DNA of 64,000 nt from Candidatus Leptovillus gracilis (GCA_016716065.1 JADJXA010000004.1:395668-459667), one strand, 5' to 3'; shown: positions 9,301 through 17,453, counted from the stretch's first letter. The notes: a model not told the origin generated them from the sequence alone. A program made the numbers and translations.

Positions 9301-10488
9301 AATGCCCAGAACGACCTGGCGGGCAATGGCTCGGTTTTCCGATGAGAGGGCGTCGTAAAAGGCGTCGGCGCTTTTCGCCAGGGCTTGCTGGCCGCCGCCA
9401 AGCCGCCGGTAGGCGTCCCAGGTGACGCGGTTGTGGTCGCGGGTTTCCCACAGCTTCAGCAGGGTGAATTGCAGCAGGGGCAGGGCGGCTGGTTTGCCCA
9501 GCACTTCGCCGACCAGTTCTTCGACCAGGTTTTCCTCGAATTTCAGGCCGACGAGTTCGGCCGGTTTTTCGATGACTTCGCGCAGTTCGTTGGCCTTCAT
9601 GGCCGTCACGCGCACCTGGGCTTTTTCGTATTCACTTTGCAGGGCCGGGATTTGCACCAGGTTGCTTTCCAGGTCGGCGCGCATGGTGATGACGACGGTG
9701 TGCCGCGCTTTGGGCATTTGAATGAGGTTGAGCAGGGTGATGATGAAGGCGCGGCGTTTTTGTTCGTCCTGGCAGATGGTGAAAATTTCCTCGAACTGGT
9801 CTATGACCAGCACCGCCGGTTCGGGATCGCTCTGGTCAATGAGGTTGACCAGGTAAGTGGAGTTTTGCGCGCATTTTTCGCCGACATCGGCCATCCATTC
9901 CAGGATGTTTGCGCCTTCGGGTTTGAGGACGCGGATGAGACTGGCCTGAGGGTCGGCGCCGGGCACAATGGGGGGATAGTAGCGCCAGCTGCGGCTGCCG
10001 TGCAGCGCGCCATTTTGCAGTTGGGTCAACAGCCCGGCCTGGGCGACAGAGGATTTGCCACTGCCGGAAGGGCCGATGATAGCCAGGAAACGGCCGTACT
10101 TTAGCTTTTCCACCATCTCTTTGATGAGGGTGGTGCGGCCGAAAAAGAAAGATTGTTGCAGCGTGCCAAAGGTCTGCAAGCCCAGGTAAGGGCATAGGGA
10201 ATCATCCAATTCCGGGGCCAGACCGGGGTCGTATTCCATTAAGTTGGTTTCTGGGGCCTGCCGCCGGGCGTGGTATAGTTCGTTGGCCCAATAATCAATG
10301 AGATTTTGCGCCTGCCAGCGGTCGCTGCGCGTATCTAAAAAGGCGCCAGTAGCGATTCCCTGGGCTACAAATTGGGCCACTTCGTCTAAGAACAGCTCCG
10401 ATTGGCTGTCTTTGCCGCGCCGTTCTAGCAGACGGCGATGGGTGATACGCAAGGCGGTCAACGAGGGAAAAGCCTCGATTTGCTCCAT
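6370..10488 (-). CDS. STAND NTPase with transmembrane segment and C-terminal WD40 propellers
   Basis: 1372 residues, starting at the ATG that follows AGGAG; a GTG nine codons upstream is a weaker choice. The N-terminal 95 residues form a helical module of unknown type. The novel-STAND NTPase domain follows: PYLGLQTFG and FFFGR (about 100-117), Walker A GPSGSGKS (139-146), Walker B AVLVIDQFEEIF (225-236), and arginine-rich sensor segments to about 470. A coiled coil (525-565), a membrane helix (571-590) and a long Ala/Glu-rich coiled coil (600-715, ending LGLLLAIEAV) lead to about 14 WD40 repeats (755-1335; GH-x-SPDG-x-LATAS-x-D-x-xKLWD). By family logic it is a signal-sensing ATPase scaffold that oligomerises when the propellers bind a partner. 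It has no recognisable effector domain here. A WD40 regulatory kinase-like role is less likely because no kinase motifs are present. Confidence 0.85.
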   Translation of the reverse strand: MEQIEAFPSLTALRITHRRLLERRGKDSQSELFLDEVAQFVAQGIATGAFLDTRSDRWQAQNLIDYWANELYHARRQAPETNLMEYDPGLAPELDDSLCPYLGLQTFGTLQQSFFFGRTTLIKEMVEKLKYGRFLAIIGPSGSGKSSVAQAGLLTQLQNGALHGSRSWRYYPPIVPGADPQASLIRVLKPEGANILEWMADVGEKCAQNSTYLVNLIDQSDPEPAVLVIDQFEEIFTICQDEQKRRAFIITLLNLIQMPKARHTVVITMRADLESNLVQIPALQSEYEKAQVRVTAMKANELREVIEKPAELVGLKFEENLVEELVGEVLGKPAALPLLQFTLLKLWETRDHNRVTWDAYRRLGGGQQALAKSADAFYDALSSENRAIARQVVLGIVRPTVEQHITSDRVLLAALYPKIDKPQVQIEGVIDQLLGAHLVRRITGTSADDDQLSLAHESLVRIWPRLVGWIEESRVAQRQRLRLATTAEQWHTLGRPSSVLLRGVLLEEALQYPDLTPLEAMFVEASETAAHKEQLERETRQMRELEQARALAEAERQRASESDRAARRLARVSIALALIFVVALVSAFWAARNGAVAAQNAATARDNATIAETLRREAESSAATAVSAQFAAQEDASLRATAEANAREQRDVAEQSAAEAELARATAVASAALAEASAAQAEANAREAEAQTRLATARELAAAAIDQLTSDPQLGLLLAIEAVNRTLPIDGTAAAEAEDALYRALQASQLQLTLSGHTDWLSDVAFSPDGRYLATASYDNTVKLWDAQSGRELRTFSDHSRVVNGLAFSPNSRLLASGGDDGFIVVRNLDTGERAAVINGNDGAVNSVAFAPDNVRLAAANANANVRVWDTQARRAIYNLRGHDAPVQAAVFNASGTYLASAGDDGRTIIWNMENGSPVYSANPYPEDPAPANAVAFSPDGTHVITGYNDGVSRVWDFANEGLLFNLIGHASLVFDVAYSADGRLMATASGDGTAKVWDAATGQTLYTLSGHNGAVSAVAFSPDSSQVATASQDSTARIWNSEAGLDVMVLSRHRRPVNAVVYSADGRLVATASDDRTARVWDATSGEVLYALGNHNAAVESVAFSPDGKLLATGSSDYYARLWDLENGTLRLPVLPHEGLVSWVVFDASGARLLTASEDGRVRVWNAATGDLLQTFSHDTAVTTAIYSPDQTQIALADVSGQVVIWDAATGEPILTLSGHNGPINGIAFSGDGRRLATAGGDGAAKIWDLGSGDLLRTLSGHTGPVLSVAFSPGGARLATTSADRTAKLWNTQTGQVLRTLLGHTAPVNSVVFSPDGARLATASADGTAQINALNPIDALLERALERITRPMTTRECEQYLRGEVCLTVEN

Positions 10489-10679
10489 TACAACGGTTCT
10501 CCTGACTACTTGCACAGTCTAAACTCCAGACGCGAAGCGCTTTGCAAGGTGGGTCGCGCGTGGGGATCATACGGCAATCGCGGCCAATCATCAACTAACC
10601 GGGTTATCTGGCGGCGCTTTTGGCGCTGACCTTTAGCGCTTGTTAAGGATTACTCTGGTTCTAGCGTTTCTATAAAAAC

Positions 10680-10752
10680 TTATTACAAAGCACAAAGAAA
10701 CAAAGGCACAAAGAATCTCTTTGTTTTTTGTGCCTTTGTTTCTTTGTAATAA
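10680..10752. repeat. Long inverted repeat with caaag words, between two minus-strand genes
   Basis: ttattacaaag (10680-10690) pairs exactly with ctttgtaataa (10742-10752). The inner arms aaagaaacaaaggcacaaag and its near-complement continue the stem to a short loop near 10715. The whole 10489-10836 gap has no gene; this hairpin is its only clear structure. It lies downstream of the rRNA methyltransferase gene and may end its transcript. Confidence 0.7.
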
Positions 10753-10862
10753 ATTCTCCAGTTCTAACGAGCGGCTTTGGACGATAAGGGCAGATTGTGC
10801 CCAAAAGTGACGCAAACGCTACCTCAGAGCGTTTGGCTATTCGACCAGCGCAAACAGGCATT

Positions 10863-12038
10863 TCAGGTAGGCGGCTTCAGGGAAGCGGATGGGGTGGTCA
10901 GGGCGTGGCCGGTGCGGGCGATTTCGCGCAACGGCCGTCCTACATCCCGCGCCGTCTCATGGATTAGCTTAAAAAAATCATCGGCGGCTACCCGGCTGGA
11001 GCAGGAAGCCATGACCAACAGACCGCCGGGGCGCAGCAGGGCCAGTCCCAGGCGCGCCAGCCGGCCGTAGGCGTTTTGCGCCCGCGCCATTTCGCTTTGC
11101 TTTTTGGCGAAGGATGGTGGGTCTATGATCACCAGGTCGAAGGTACGGCCGTTGGCCCGCAACTGTTCCATCTCCCCAAACGCATCCCCGGCCAGCAGAT
11201 CATGGTGGCAGGCGGCTACCGCCGGATTGTGCCGGTTCAGGGCAAAATTGTCGGCGGCGGCGTGCAGCGCCGGCTGGCTGATGTCCAGGCTGACCACGCG
11301 CCGCGCCCCACCGCGCGCCGCGTAAAGTGAAAAACCGCCGCTGTAGGCAAAGACGTTCAACACATCCTTGCCCGCCGCCAGCCCCTCCACCCGCGCCCGG
11401 TTGTCGCGTTGGTCGAGGAAAAAGCCGGTTTTCTGCCCCTGGGTCACGTCGGCGGCAAAAGAGAGGCCATTTTCGCGGAAGAGCACCGGCGCGGTGGGCG
11501 GTGGTCCGGCCAAAACCGCGCCATCCACCAGCCCAACTTTGGCCAGGGGCGCCGCGATGGCCCGGCTGAGGCGCAGGACGATGGTTTCAGGGTGGCAGAC
11601 GGCCGTCAACCCGGCCAAGACATCGGCCAGGTGGGGCAGCCAGGCGGCCGTGTACAGTTTCAGCACGTAAACGGCGGCGTAGCGGTCTATCACCAGGCCG
11701 GGGAAGCCGTCGTTTTCGCCGTGGACCAGGCGGCAGCCGGTGGTTTGGGCGGTGGACAACGGGGCGCGCAGGGCGACCGCCAGGCGAAGCTGCTGTGTCC
11801 ACCAATCGGCGTCAATGGCGGCCTGTTTGCCCTGGTGAAGAATGCGCACCCGCAGCGGCGAATCGGGGTCGAACAGGCCGACAGCCAGAAAGCGGTTGTT
11901 GTGGTCGAAGAGAACGGCCAGGTCCCCGGAACGGCCGTCCTGGTTTTGGCGGGTAATGGATTCGGCAAACAGCCAGGGGTGGCCGCCGCGGACAGCCCGC
12001 TCGGCTGCCGGGCTGACGCGCAAAGCCAGCCGCTTCAT
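10863..12038 (-). CDS. RlmI-like 23S rRNA (cytosine-C5) methyltransferase, C-terminus frameshifted
   Basis: Class I SAM-dependent methyltransferase of the RlmI/YccW family, which methylates a cytosine in 23S rRNA. An N-terminal PUA domain (LALRVSPAAERAVRGGHPWL, residues 4-23, to about 80) is followed by an EEHEE-like region and the Rossmann methyltransferase: GFFLDQRDNR, VLNVFAYSGGFSLYAARGGA, VIIDPPSFAKKQ (catalytic PPSF) and LLVMASCSSRV. The ATG at 12038 fits the family start; the frame is open further upstream but without family similarity. The last 20 codons are out of frame. With one extra G in the GGG run at 10901-10903, translation would continue as PDHPIRFPEAAYLKCLFAL and stop at 10837, the normal family ending. 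The gene body is therefore sound and only the tail is affected. Confidence 0.85.
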   Translation of the reverse strand: MKRLALRVSPAAERAVRGGHPWLFAESITRQNQDGRSGDLAVLFDHNNRFLAVGLFDPDSPLRVRILHQGKQAAIDADWWTQQLRLAVALRAPLSTAQTTGCRLVHGENDGFPGLVIDRYAAVYVLKLYTAAWLPHLADVLAGLTAVCHPETIVLRLSRAIAAPLAKVGLVDGAVLAGPPPTAPVLFRENGLSFAADVTQGQKTGFFLDQRDNRARVEGLAAGKDVLNVFAYSGGFSLYAARGGARRVVSLDISQPALHAAADNFALNRHNPAVAACHHDLLAGDAFGEMEQLRANGRTFDLVIIDPPSFAKKQSEMARAQNAYGRLARLGLALLRPGGLLVMASCSSRVAADDFFKLIHETARDVGRPLREIARTGHALTTPSASLKPPT

Positions 12039-12162
12039 CGGCGGTTGGTTGAACTGGGCAAGATGGATAGACGACTCAGCAGCCAAGAGGAACCTCTCTG
12101 ACAAAATGAACAATCGGCCTGTGGCTCATTTTAGCGTAAAATGGCGAACGGTTTTAGAAGAT

Positions 12163-12204
12163 GTTGGTTGGCTGGTTCGCTAACCAACCAACCAACTAAC
12201 CAAC
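12163..12204. repeat. Word-repeat hairpin (ggttggct / ccaaccaa)
   Basis: gttggttggctggtt is followed after a short loop by taaccaaccaaccaac and further accaac words. It sits immediately upstream of the homoserine kinase start. A near-identical word set forms the hairpin at 56299-56334. Confidence 0.65.
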
Positions 12205-12214
12205 GAATAATCCT

Positions 12215-12922
12215 ATGCAAGTGACTATAACCATTCCGGCAACATCCGCCAATCTTGGCCCAGGCTTTGATTGTTTAGGCCTGGCGCTGACGCTTTACCA
12301 GACAGTTACCTTCTCTACCCGCCTCGAACCGGGGGTGGTGATTACCGCCAGCGGCGAAGATGCCCACAAAATCCCGACGGATGAGAGCAACCTGGTGCGG
12401 CAGTCGGCCCAATTGCTGTTTGACCGGTTTGGGAAACGGCCGTTTGGCCTGCACATTCACCAGGACAATCAAATTCCCATCGGCAGCGGGTTGGGCAGCA
12501 GTTCGTCGGCGGTGTTGGCCGGTTTGTTGGGGGGCAATGCCCTGCTGGGCAGCCCGCTCAGCCGCGCCCAGATTTTGCAGCAGGCCACCGACCTGGAAGG
12601 CCACCCGGACAATGTGGCGCCGGCGATGCACGGCGGCCTGATTTTGGGTTGCGTGGCGATGCAGGACCGGCTGCACCAGCCATACCGCATCCCGCTTATC
12701 CCCGGTCTGGCGGCGGCGTTCGACGCGGCTTATGCGGCCGGCGCGGCCGGTGTGGCCCTCAGCGGCGCCGGCCCCAGCCTGATAGCCTTTGCCCCGGATG
12801 GACATGAGGCGATTGGCGCGGCGATAACGGCCGTGTTCGCCCAACACGCCCTCGCCAGCCGCACCTGGATTTTGGCGGTGGATACCCAGGGCAGCCGGGT
12901 CTGCATAGCTGCGTCCGCTTGA
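12215..12922 (+). CDS. thrB: Homoserine kinase (GHMP family), lacking an internal segment
   Basis: 235 residues; homoserine kinases usually have about 300. It phosphorylates homoserine for threonine synthesis. The N-terminal half is canonical: IPATSANLGPGFDCLGLAL (residues 6-24) and the ATP-binding GHMP loop PIGSGLGSSSSAVLAGLLGG, then LEGHPDNVAPAMHGGLIL. The sequence then jumps straight to MQDRLHQPYR, which in full-length relatives lies about 60-65 residues further on, and continues normally through GVALSGAGPSLIAFA to the end. Frame is preserved across the junction near 12645-12660. The missing part is the first portion of the C-terminal lobe, so activity is doubtful. This could be a real in-frame deletion or a collapse in assembly. 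Confidence 0.8.
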   Translation: MQVTITIPATSANLGPGFDCLGLALTLYQTVTFSTRLEPGVVITASGEDAHKIPTDESNLVRQSAQLLFDRFGKRPFGLHIHQDNQIPIGSGLGSSSSAVLAGLLGGNALLGSPLSRAQILQQATDLEGHPDNVAPAMHGGLILGCVAMQDRLHQPYRIPLIPGLAAAFDAAYAAGAAGVALSGAGPSLIAFAPDGHEAIGAAITAVFAQHALASRTWILAVDTQGSRVCIAASA

Positions 12923-13234
12923 AAACTTAATGAAATTGTAGGCTAGTCTGTCGTTTCAGGCGGATTGCGGTATAATCTTGGCGTTTAAAGGCATCTTTAT
13001 CATGAAATTAAGAAAAAGGGGTGTGATGGGCTGGATACGGCCGTTACGCCCCTTGCGTTCGTAAGCTGTTGGCTTTAGGCTGTTGACCGACCACAATCCG
13101 CGCTCTTTTACTTCACATTCGCCCTTTAACGATCAGAATCCGCAACCATTCCCACGCCAGCGTGTTGCCATTAAGTGGCACAAGCGGAGTTTCCCCCGTG
13201 TTTATGCGTGAAATTATCTTCAGGAGACATGTTA
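12923..13234 (+). promoter_or_regulatory. Promoter and long 5' leader of the pyruvate dehydrogenase operon
   Basis: No gene fits this 312-nt gap. A consensus -10 box TATAAT lies at 12971-12976; a poor -35 (ctgtcg, about 12948) precedes it. That would leave an untranslated leader of about 250 nt. It contains a stem aaggggtgt (13016-13024) with acgcccctt (13046-13054). The leader ends at the AGGAG ribosome site (13222-13226). Whether it is regulatory cannot be told from the sequence. Confidence 0.4.
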
Positions 13235-14193
13235 ATGGAAAAAGCAACCCTGTTAGAATGGTACCGGCAAATGGTACTCATTCGTCGTTTTGAGCAACGC
13301 TGCTCTGATCTGTACAGCCTGGGCAAGATTGGCGGCTTTTTGCACCTGTACATCGGGCAAGAAGCTGTTGCCGTTGGGACCATCGCCGCCCGTCAGGAAG
13401 GCGACCATGTGATTACCGCCTACCGCGATCACGCCCACGCGCTGGCGGTGGGCAGCGAGACGGGGCCGGTAATGGCTGAACTGCTGGGCAAGGCCACCGG
13501 CGTCAGCAAAGGAAAAGGTGGCTCCATGCACTTGGCCGATGTGCCGCGCCGCTATTGGGGCGGTTACGCCGTGGTCGGTGGGCATGTGCCGCTGGCGACT
13601 GGTTTGGCCCTGGCCGAGCAGTACAAAGGCACGGACAATGCCGTCCTTTGTTATTTTGGAGATGGATCCACCAATATTGGCTATTTTCATGAATCCTTAA
13701 ACCTGGCCGGCGTGTGGGATTTGCCGGTGGTGTTTGTGGCTGAGAATAATCAGTATGGCATGGGAACGGCCGTAGACCGCGCCTCGGCCGTCACCCGCAT
13801 GATTGACAAAGCGCCGGCTTATGGCATGGTAGGCAAGCAGGTGGATGGCATGAACGTCATCGAAGTCTACGAAGCCACGGCCGCCGCCCTGCAAGCCATC
13901 CGCGAAGGCAAGGGACCGCAGTTCCTGGAAATGCTCACCTACCGCTTCGAGGGCACAGCATGGGCGATCCGCTGCGCTACCGCACCAAAGTCGAGGTGGA
14001 AAAATGGCGCGAAGACGACCCCATCGGCATCCTGGAGCGCCACGTCCTCGCCGAAAACATCGCCACCCGTGAGGAACTGGAAGACCTGGACAAAGGCGTT
14101 GAGCAAGAAATGGAAGACGCCGTGCGCTTCGCTGAAGAATCCCCCTTCCCGGCTTACGAAGAGTTGTTCACCAATATTTATGTAGACAATTAG
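13235..14193 (+). pseudogene. pdhA: Pyruvate dehydrogenase E1 alpha subunit, one frameshift
   Basis: E1alpha of the pyruvate (or branched 2-oxoacid) dehydrogenase complex, the ThDP-dependent decarboxylase. The start ATG at 13235 is 8 nt after AGGAG. Residues 1-240 read normally: FLHLYIGQEAVAVG, the SKGKGGSMH loop, and the ThDP motif from GDGSTNIGY (142-150) to AENNQYGMG. After RFEG the frame breaks: one C is missing after 13954 (GGCACAGC where GGCCACAGC is expected). The rest is encoded in the next frame from 13960 (HSMGDPLRYRTKVEVEKWRE ... LFTNIYVDN) to a stop at 14193. Restored, the protein has about 320 residues, normal for the family. Downstream lie E1beta and E2 in the same operon. A sequencing error is the simplest explanation. 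Confidence 0.85.
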
Positions 14194-14198
14194 TAACC

Positions 14199-14263
14199 AG
14201 TGTTCAGTGGACGTTATGTCTAGTGTATACCCACTGAACACCGAACACTGAACACCGAACACT
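14199..14263. repeat. Word-repeat hairpin (gttcagtg / cactgaac) between pdhA and pdhB
   Basis: agtgttcagtgg (14199-14210) pairs with ccactgaacac (14231-14241), after which gaacactgaacacc words are repeated to 14263. It lies inside an operon, so it is unlikely to be a full terminator. Confidence 0.65.
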
Positions 14264-14287
14264 AACTTCATTCCTTGGAGACAAACA

Positions 14288-15259
14288 ATGGCCTTTATAA
14301 CCATGCGACAAGCAATTAGCGATGCGCTGCGCGAAGAAATGAAGCGCGACGATACGGTCTTTATTATGGGGGAAGAAGTGGGCGTGTGGGGCGGCACTTA
14401 CGCCGTCACACGCGGTTTTTACGATGAATTTGGCCCTCGCCGGGTAAAAGACAACCCCGATTTCCGAAATGGTTATCGGCGGCGCGGCCACCGGGGCGGC
14501 GATGAATGGCCTGCGGCCGGTGGCTGAATTTATGACCATCAATTTTGCTTTTCTGGCCCTGGATGCGATGGTTAATCATGCCGCCAAGGTCCACTACATG
14601 TTTGGCGGGCAGATGAAAGCGCCGGTGGTGTTCCGCGCGCCGGGCGGCGGCGGGCGGCAGTTGGGCGCGACCCACAGCCACACGCCGGACGTGATTTTTG
14701 CTCATTTCCCCGGCCTGAAGGTGGTCTCCCCGGCCACGCCATATGACGCCAAAGGGCTGCTGAAAGCCGCCATCCGCTCTGACGACCCGGTGCTGTTCAT
14801 TGAACATGCCACGCTCTATCAACAGCGCGGCGAAGTGCCGGATGGGGATTACGAGGTCCCCATGGGTGTGTCGGACGTGAAGCGCGAGGGTACGGATGTG
14901 ACCCTGGTGGGTTATGCTCAGGGCTTGCAGGTGGCGCTGGAAGCAGCAACAAAATTGGGCCTTGAAGGGGTGAGCGTGGAGGTGGTGGATTTGCGGTCGT
15001 TACGGCCGTTAGACATGGGTCCCGTCGTCACATCCTTCAAAAAACCTATAAAGCGGTCATTGTCGAAGAAGGCTACCGCTCGTATGGCATTGGTGCGGAA
15101 GTGGCCGCCCGGCTGCAAGAAGAAGCGTTCGATTACATGGACGCGCCCATCAAACGGGTGGCCCAGTTTGAAGTGCCCCTGCCCTATTCGCGTGATTTAG
15201 AACAGGCTGCGTTGATCAATGCAGATCGGGTCATTGCGGCCGTAAAGGAGATTCTCTAA
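14288..15259 (+). pseudogene. pdhB: Pyruvate dehydrogenase E1 beta subunit, two frameshifts
   Basis: E1beta partner of pdhA. The ATG at 14288 follows CTTGGAGAC. It reads MAFITMRQAISDALREEM and MGEEVGVWGGTYAVTRG, then breaks at 14453-14454, where one extra A (GACAACCCC for GACACCCC) shifts the frame. Translation resumes in frame as ISEMVIGGAATGAAMNGLRP, MFGGQMKAPVVFRAPGGGGR, and continues to LRSLRPLDMGPVVTS. A missing C at 15034-15035 breaks it again; the third segment reads LQKTYKAVIVEEGYRSYGIG and runs to VIAAVKEIL with a stop at 15257-15259. Corrected length is about 323 residues, as usual. The stop overlaps the ATG of the E2 gene (TAATG), which indicates translational coupling. Two opposite-sign indels in an otherwise perfectly conserved sequence point to read errors. 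Confidence 0.85.
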
Positions 15260-16518
15260 TGGCTGAGTTTATCGTCATGCCCAAACTTGGCTTCGATATG
15301 CGCGAAGCTGTGCTGGTGAGCTGGTTAAAAGAGGTCGGCGAGCCGGTGACCAAAGGCGAAGTAGTGGCCGAGATTGAATCGGACAAGGCGACGCTGGAGT
15401 TGGAATCGTTGGTGTCCGGCACGCTGTTAAAACAGTTGGAGAAAGAAGGCTCGGTTGTGCCTGTAGGCGCAAACCTGGCGATTGTTGGCGAAGCCGGGGA
15501 AGATATTTCGTCGCTGGCGTCGGGCAATGGCGAGAGCCAGGCGCCGGCCGAGGAAGCGGCCCCAAAAGCTGACGCGGCGGCGGAACAGACGCCTGCTCCG
15601 GCCGCCGCGCCTGCACTGGAAACGGCCGTATCCACTGAATTTCCCGGTGGCTTGAAGGCCACCCCCGTCGCCCGCCGTCTGGCCGAAAAGCGCAGTGTGG
15701 ATTTGCGCCGCGTGAACGGGTCGGGACCAGACGGCCGTATTCGCAAAAGCGATGTCGAAGCCTATCTGGCTGCGCCCCCCGCGCCCACAGCCACGCCTAC
15801 CCAGGTAATGGGCGCGGCCGCGCCCGCCGGCCCGGAAACCACCGAAATCCCGGCCAGCCGCCTGCGCCAGGCCATCGCCCGGCGCATGACCGAAAGCAAA
15901 ACCAGCGTGCCCCACTTTTACGTCACCAACGAGATAGACATGGAGCCGGTGTTGGCCTTGCGGCAGCAAATCAACGACCTGCTGGCCGACGAGCAAAAAA
16001 TCAGCGTCAACGACATGATTGTCAAGGCGGCGGCTCTGGCTTTGCAGGAGTTTCCCAACCTGAATGCGGCTTTTGCCGGGGACAAGATTATTCGCCACAA
16101 CCGGATTCACGTGGGAACGGCCGTAGCCGTAGAAGGCGGTCTGCTCACCGTTGTTCAAAGAGACACCAACCTGACCCCACTGGCCCAGGTTGCCGCCGAT
16201 AACCGGGCAATGATCGGCCGTGCCCGCGTTGGTAAAGTCAAGCCCGAAGACGTAGAAGGCAGCACCTTCACCATCAGCAACCTGGGTGGATTCGACGTAG
16301 ACCATTTCATCGCCATTATCAACCCACCCGACGCTGCCATTCTGGCCGTTGGCTCCGCCCGGCAGGTTCCGGTGGTGGTAGATGGGCAGTTGGCTGTCGG
16401 CACGCGCATGAAGGCCACTATCTCCGCCGACCACCGCGTCACCGACGGCGCGGAAGCGGCCCGCTTCATGCAAGCCTTCAAGTCCATCCTCGAACATCCG
16501 CTGCGCCTGCTGCTTTAA
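15259..16518 (+). CDS. pdhC: Dihydrolipoamide acyltransferase (E2) of the pyruvate dehydrogenase complex
   Basis: 419 residues, intact. It transfers the acetyl group from E1-bound hydroxyethyl-ThDP through lipoyl-lysine to CoA and forms the core of the complex. Residues 1-80 are a lipoyl domain with the modified lysine at K43 (EIESDKATLELES). An Ala/Pro-rich linker (90-128) leads to the peripheral-subunit-binding domain (ATPVARRLAEKRSVDLRRV, 134-170), then the catalytic domain (197-419) with DHRVTDG at 391-397 holding the active-site His392 and Asp396. It overlaps pdhB by one base. No E3 (dihydrolipoamide dehydrogenase) gene is in the window. The acetyl versus branched-chain acyl specificity cannot be read directly; pyruvate is the likeliest substrate. 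Confidence 0.9.
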   Translation: MAEFIVMPKLGFDMREAVLVSWLKEVGEPVTKGEVVAEIESDKATLELESLVSGTLLKQLEKEGSVVPVGANLAIVGEAGEDISSLASGNGESQAPAEEAAPKADAAAEQTPAPAAAPALETAVSTEFPGGLKATPVARRLAEKRSVDLRRVNGSGPDGRIRKSDVEAYLAAPPAPTATPTQVMGAAAPAGPETTEIPASRLRQAIARRMTESKTSVPHFYVTNEIDMEPVLALRQQINDLLADEQKISVNDMIVKAAALALQEFPNLNAAFAGDKIIRHNRIHVGTAVAVEGGLLTVVQRDTNLTPLAQVAADNRAMIGRARVGKVKPEDVEGSTFTISNLGGFDVDHFIAIINPPDAAILAVGSARQVPVVVDGQLAVGTRMKATISADHRVTDGAEAARFMQAFKSILEHPLRLLL

Positions 16519-16526
16519 GCAGACAA

Positions 16527-16572
16527 AAGATGAAAGATTGGAGATAACCCAACTTCTCCAATCTTTCGTCTT
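16527..16572 (+). terminator. Hairpin downstream of the pdh operon
   Basis: aagatgaaagattggaga (16527-16544) pairs with tctccaatctttcgtctt (16555-16572) over 18 bp with one G-U pair. It lies just after the pdhC stop and before the response regulator. A T-run is lacking, so termination is likely but not certain. Confidence 0.6.
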
Positions 16573-16742
16573 CCCGCTGTAATCTTCAATCCCTCGTCTC
16601 CGACAGTACAGTTCCACCGTAAAATCTGCTATACTAAATCCGGCGTGTTCACATAAAACATTTTCGCTGCCCGGTCTAATCTTTTGGATGTTCACCCCCT
16701 CCAATGGTTAACCGATAAGCCTGACTCTGTGGAGGAAGTTTA

Positions 16743-17453
16743 ATGGCCACAATCCTGGTAATAGATGATGATGAATTGGTTTCCCGAACCTTACAACGCG
16801 CCCTGAAATTGTATGGTCATCAGGTGATGGTGGCTAACAGCGGGGCCGAAGGGCTGCAAACGGCGCGCCGTCATCGGCCCGATTTATTCATTTTGGATAT
16901 TATGATGCCTGGCGCGGATGGCTATCAGGTGTGCCGCCAGATTCGCGGCGATCCATTGTTGAGCGATCTGCCCGTCTTGTTCCTGACAGCTAAAGTTAAA
17001 GATGAGGACAAGATTGAAGGCTTCCGCGCGGGCGGCGACGATTATCTGAGCAAGCCGTTTAACATGGAGGAGCTGCAACTGCGGGTGAAGGCGATTTTGC
17101 GCCGGACCAGCCCCATCACCCTGGACCCGGAACCGCCGAATGAGGTGGTGGTGGGCAATGTGACGTTGGATTGTCGCAGTTTTAAGGTGGTGACGCCGTC
17201 CGGTGTGGCCCTATTGACCAACGTGCAGTTCGATTTGTTGTATCACCTGATGAGCAATGCCGACCAGGTTTTTAACAGCCAACAGCTGCTGCAAGATGTG
17301 TGGGATTACCCCCGCGACACCGGCAGCCCGGAGTTGGTGCGCGCCCATATTAAAAACCTGCGGGAAAAGATTGAACCTGCGCCCAGCGACCCCATCTATA
17401 TTCGCACAATTCAGGGGCATGGATATACGTTCTCCTCGGCGGCAACTGGTTAG
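16743..17453 (+). CDS. OmpR/PhoB-family response regulator
   Basis: 236 residues, start preceded by GTGGAGGAAG. The N-terminal receiver domain (1-120) has the acidic pair DDD (8-10), phospho-acceptor Asp52 (FILDIMMPGADG), Thr/Ala switch region LFLTAK and Lys104 (YLSKPFN). The C-terminal winged helix (about 135-233) has the OmpR pattern (FDLLYHLMSNADQVFNSQQL, VRAHIKNLREKIEP, IRTIQGHGYTF). It should bind DNA when phosphorylated. A hybrid histidine kinase starts 210 nt downstream on the same strand and is a candidate partner, though the two are separated by a repeat element. Confidence 0.9.
   Translation: MATILVIDDDELVSRTLQRALKLYGHQVMVANSGAEGLQTARRHRPDLFILDIMMPGADGYQVCRQIRGDPLLSDLPVLFLTAKVKDEDKIEGFRAGGDDYLSKPFNMEELQLRVKAILRRTSPITLDPEPPNEVVVGNVTLDCRSFKVVTPSGVALLTNVQFDLLYHLMSNADQVFNSQQLLQDVWDYPRDTGSPELVRAHIKNLREKIEPAPSDPIYIRTIQGHGYTFSSAATG

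Noticed and set aside
12971..13234. tRNA or small RNA gene in the pdh leader
   Set aside because: No cloverleaf and no conserved TpsiC-like arm could be drawn.
15427..16704. Long open frame (425 codons) antisense to pdhC
   Set aside because: It is the reverse shadow of a fully conserved E2 gene; its product has no domain pattern and no ribosome site.
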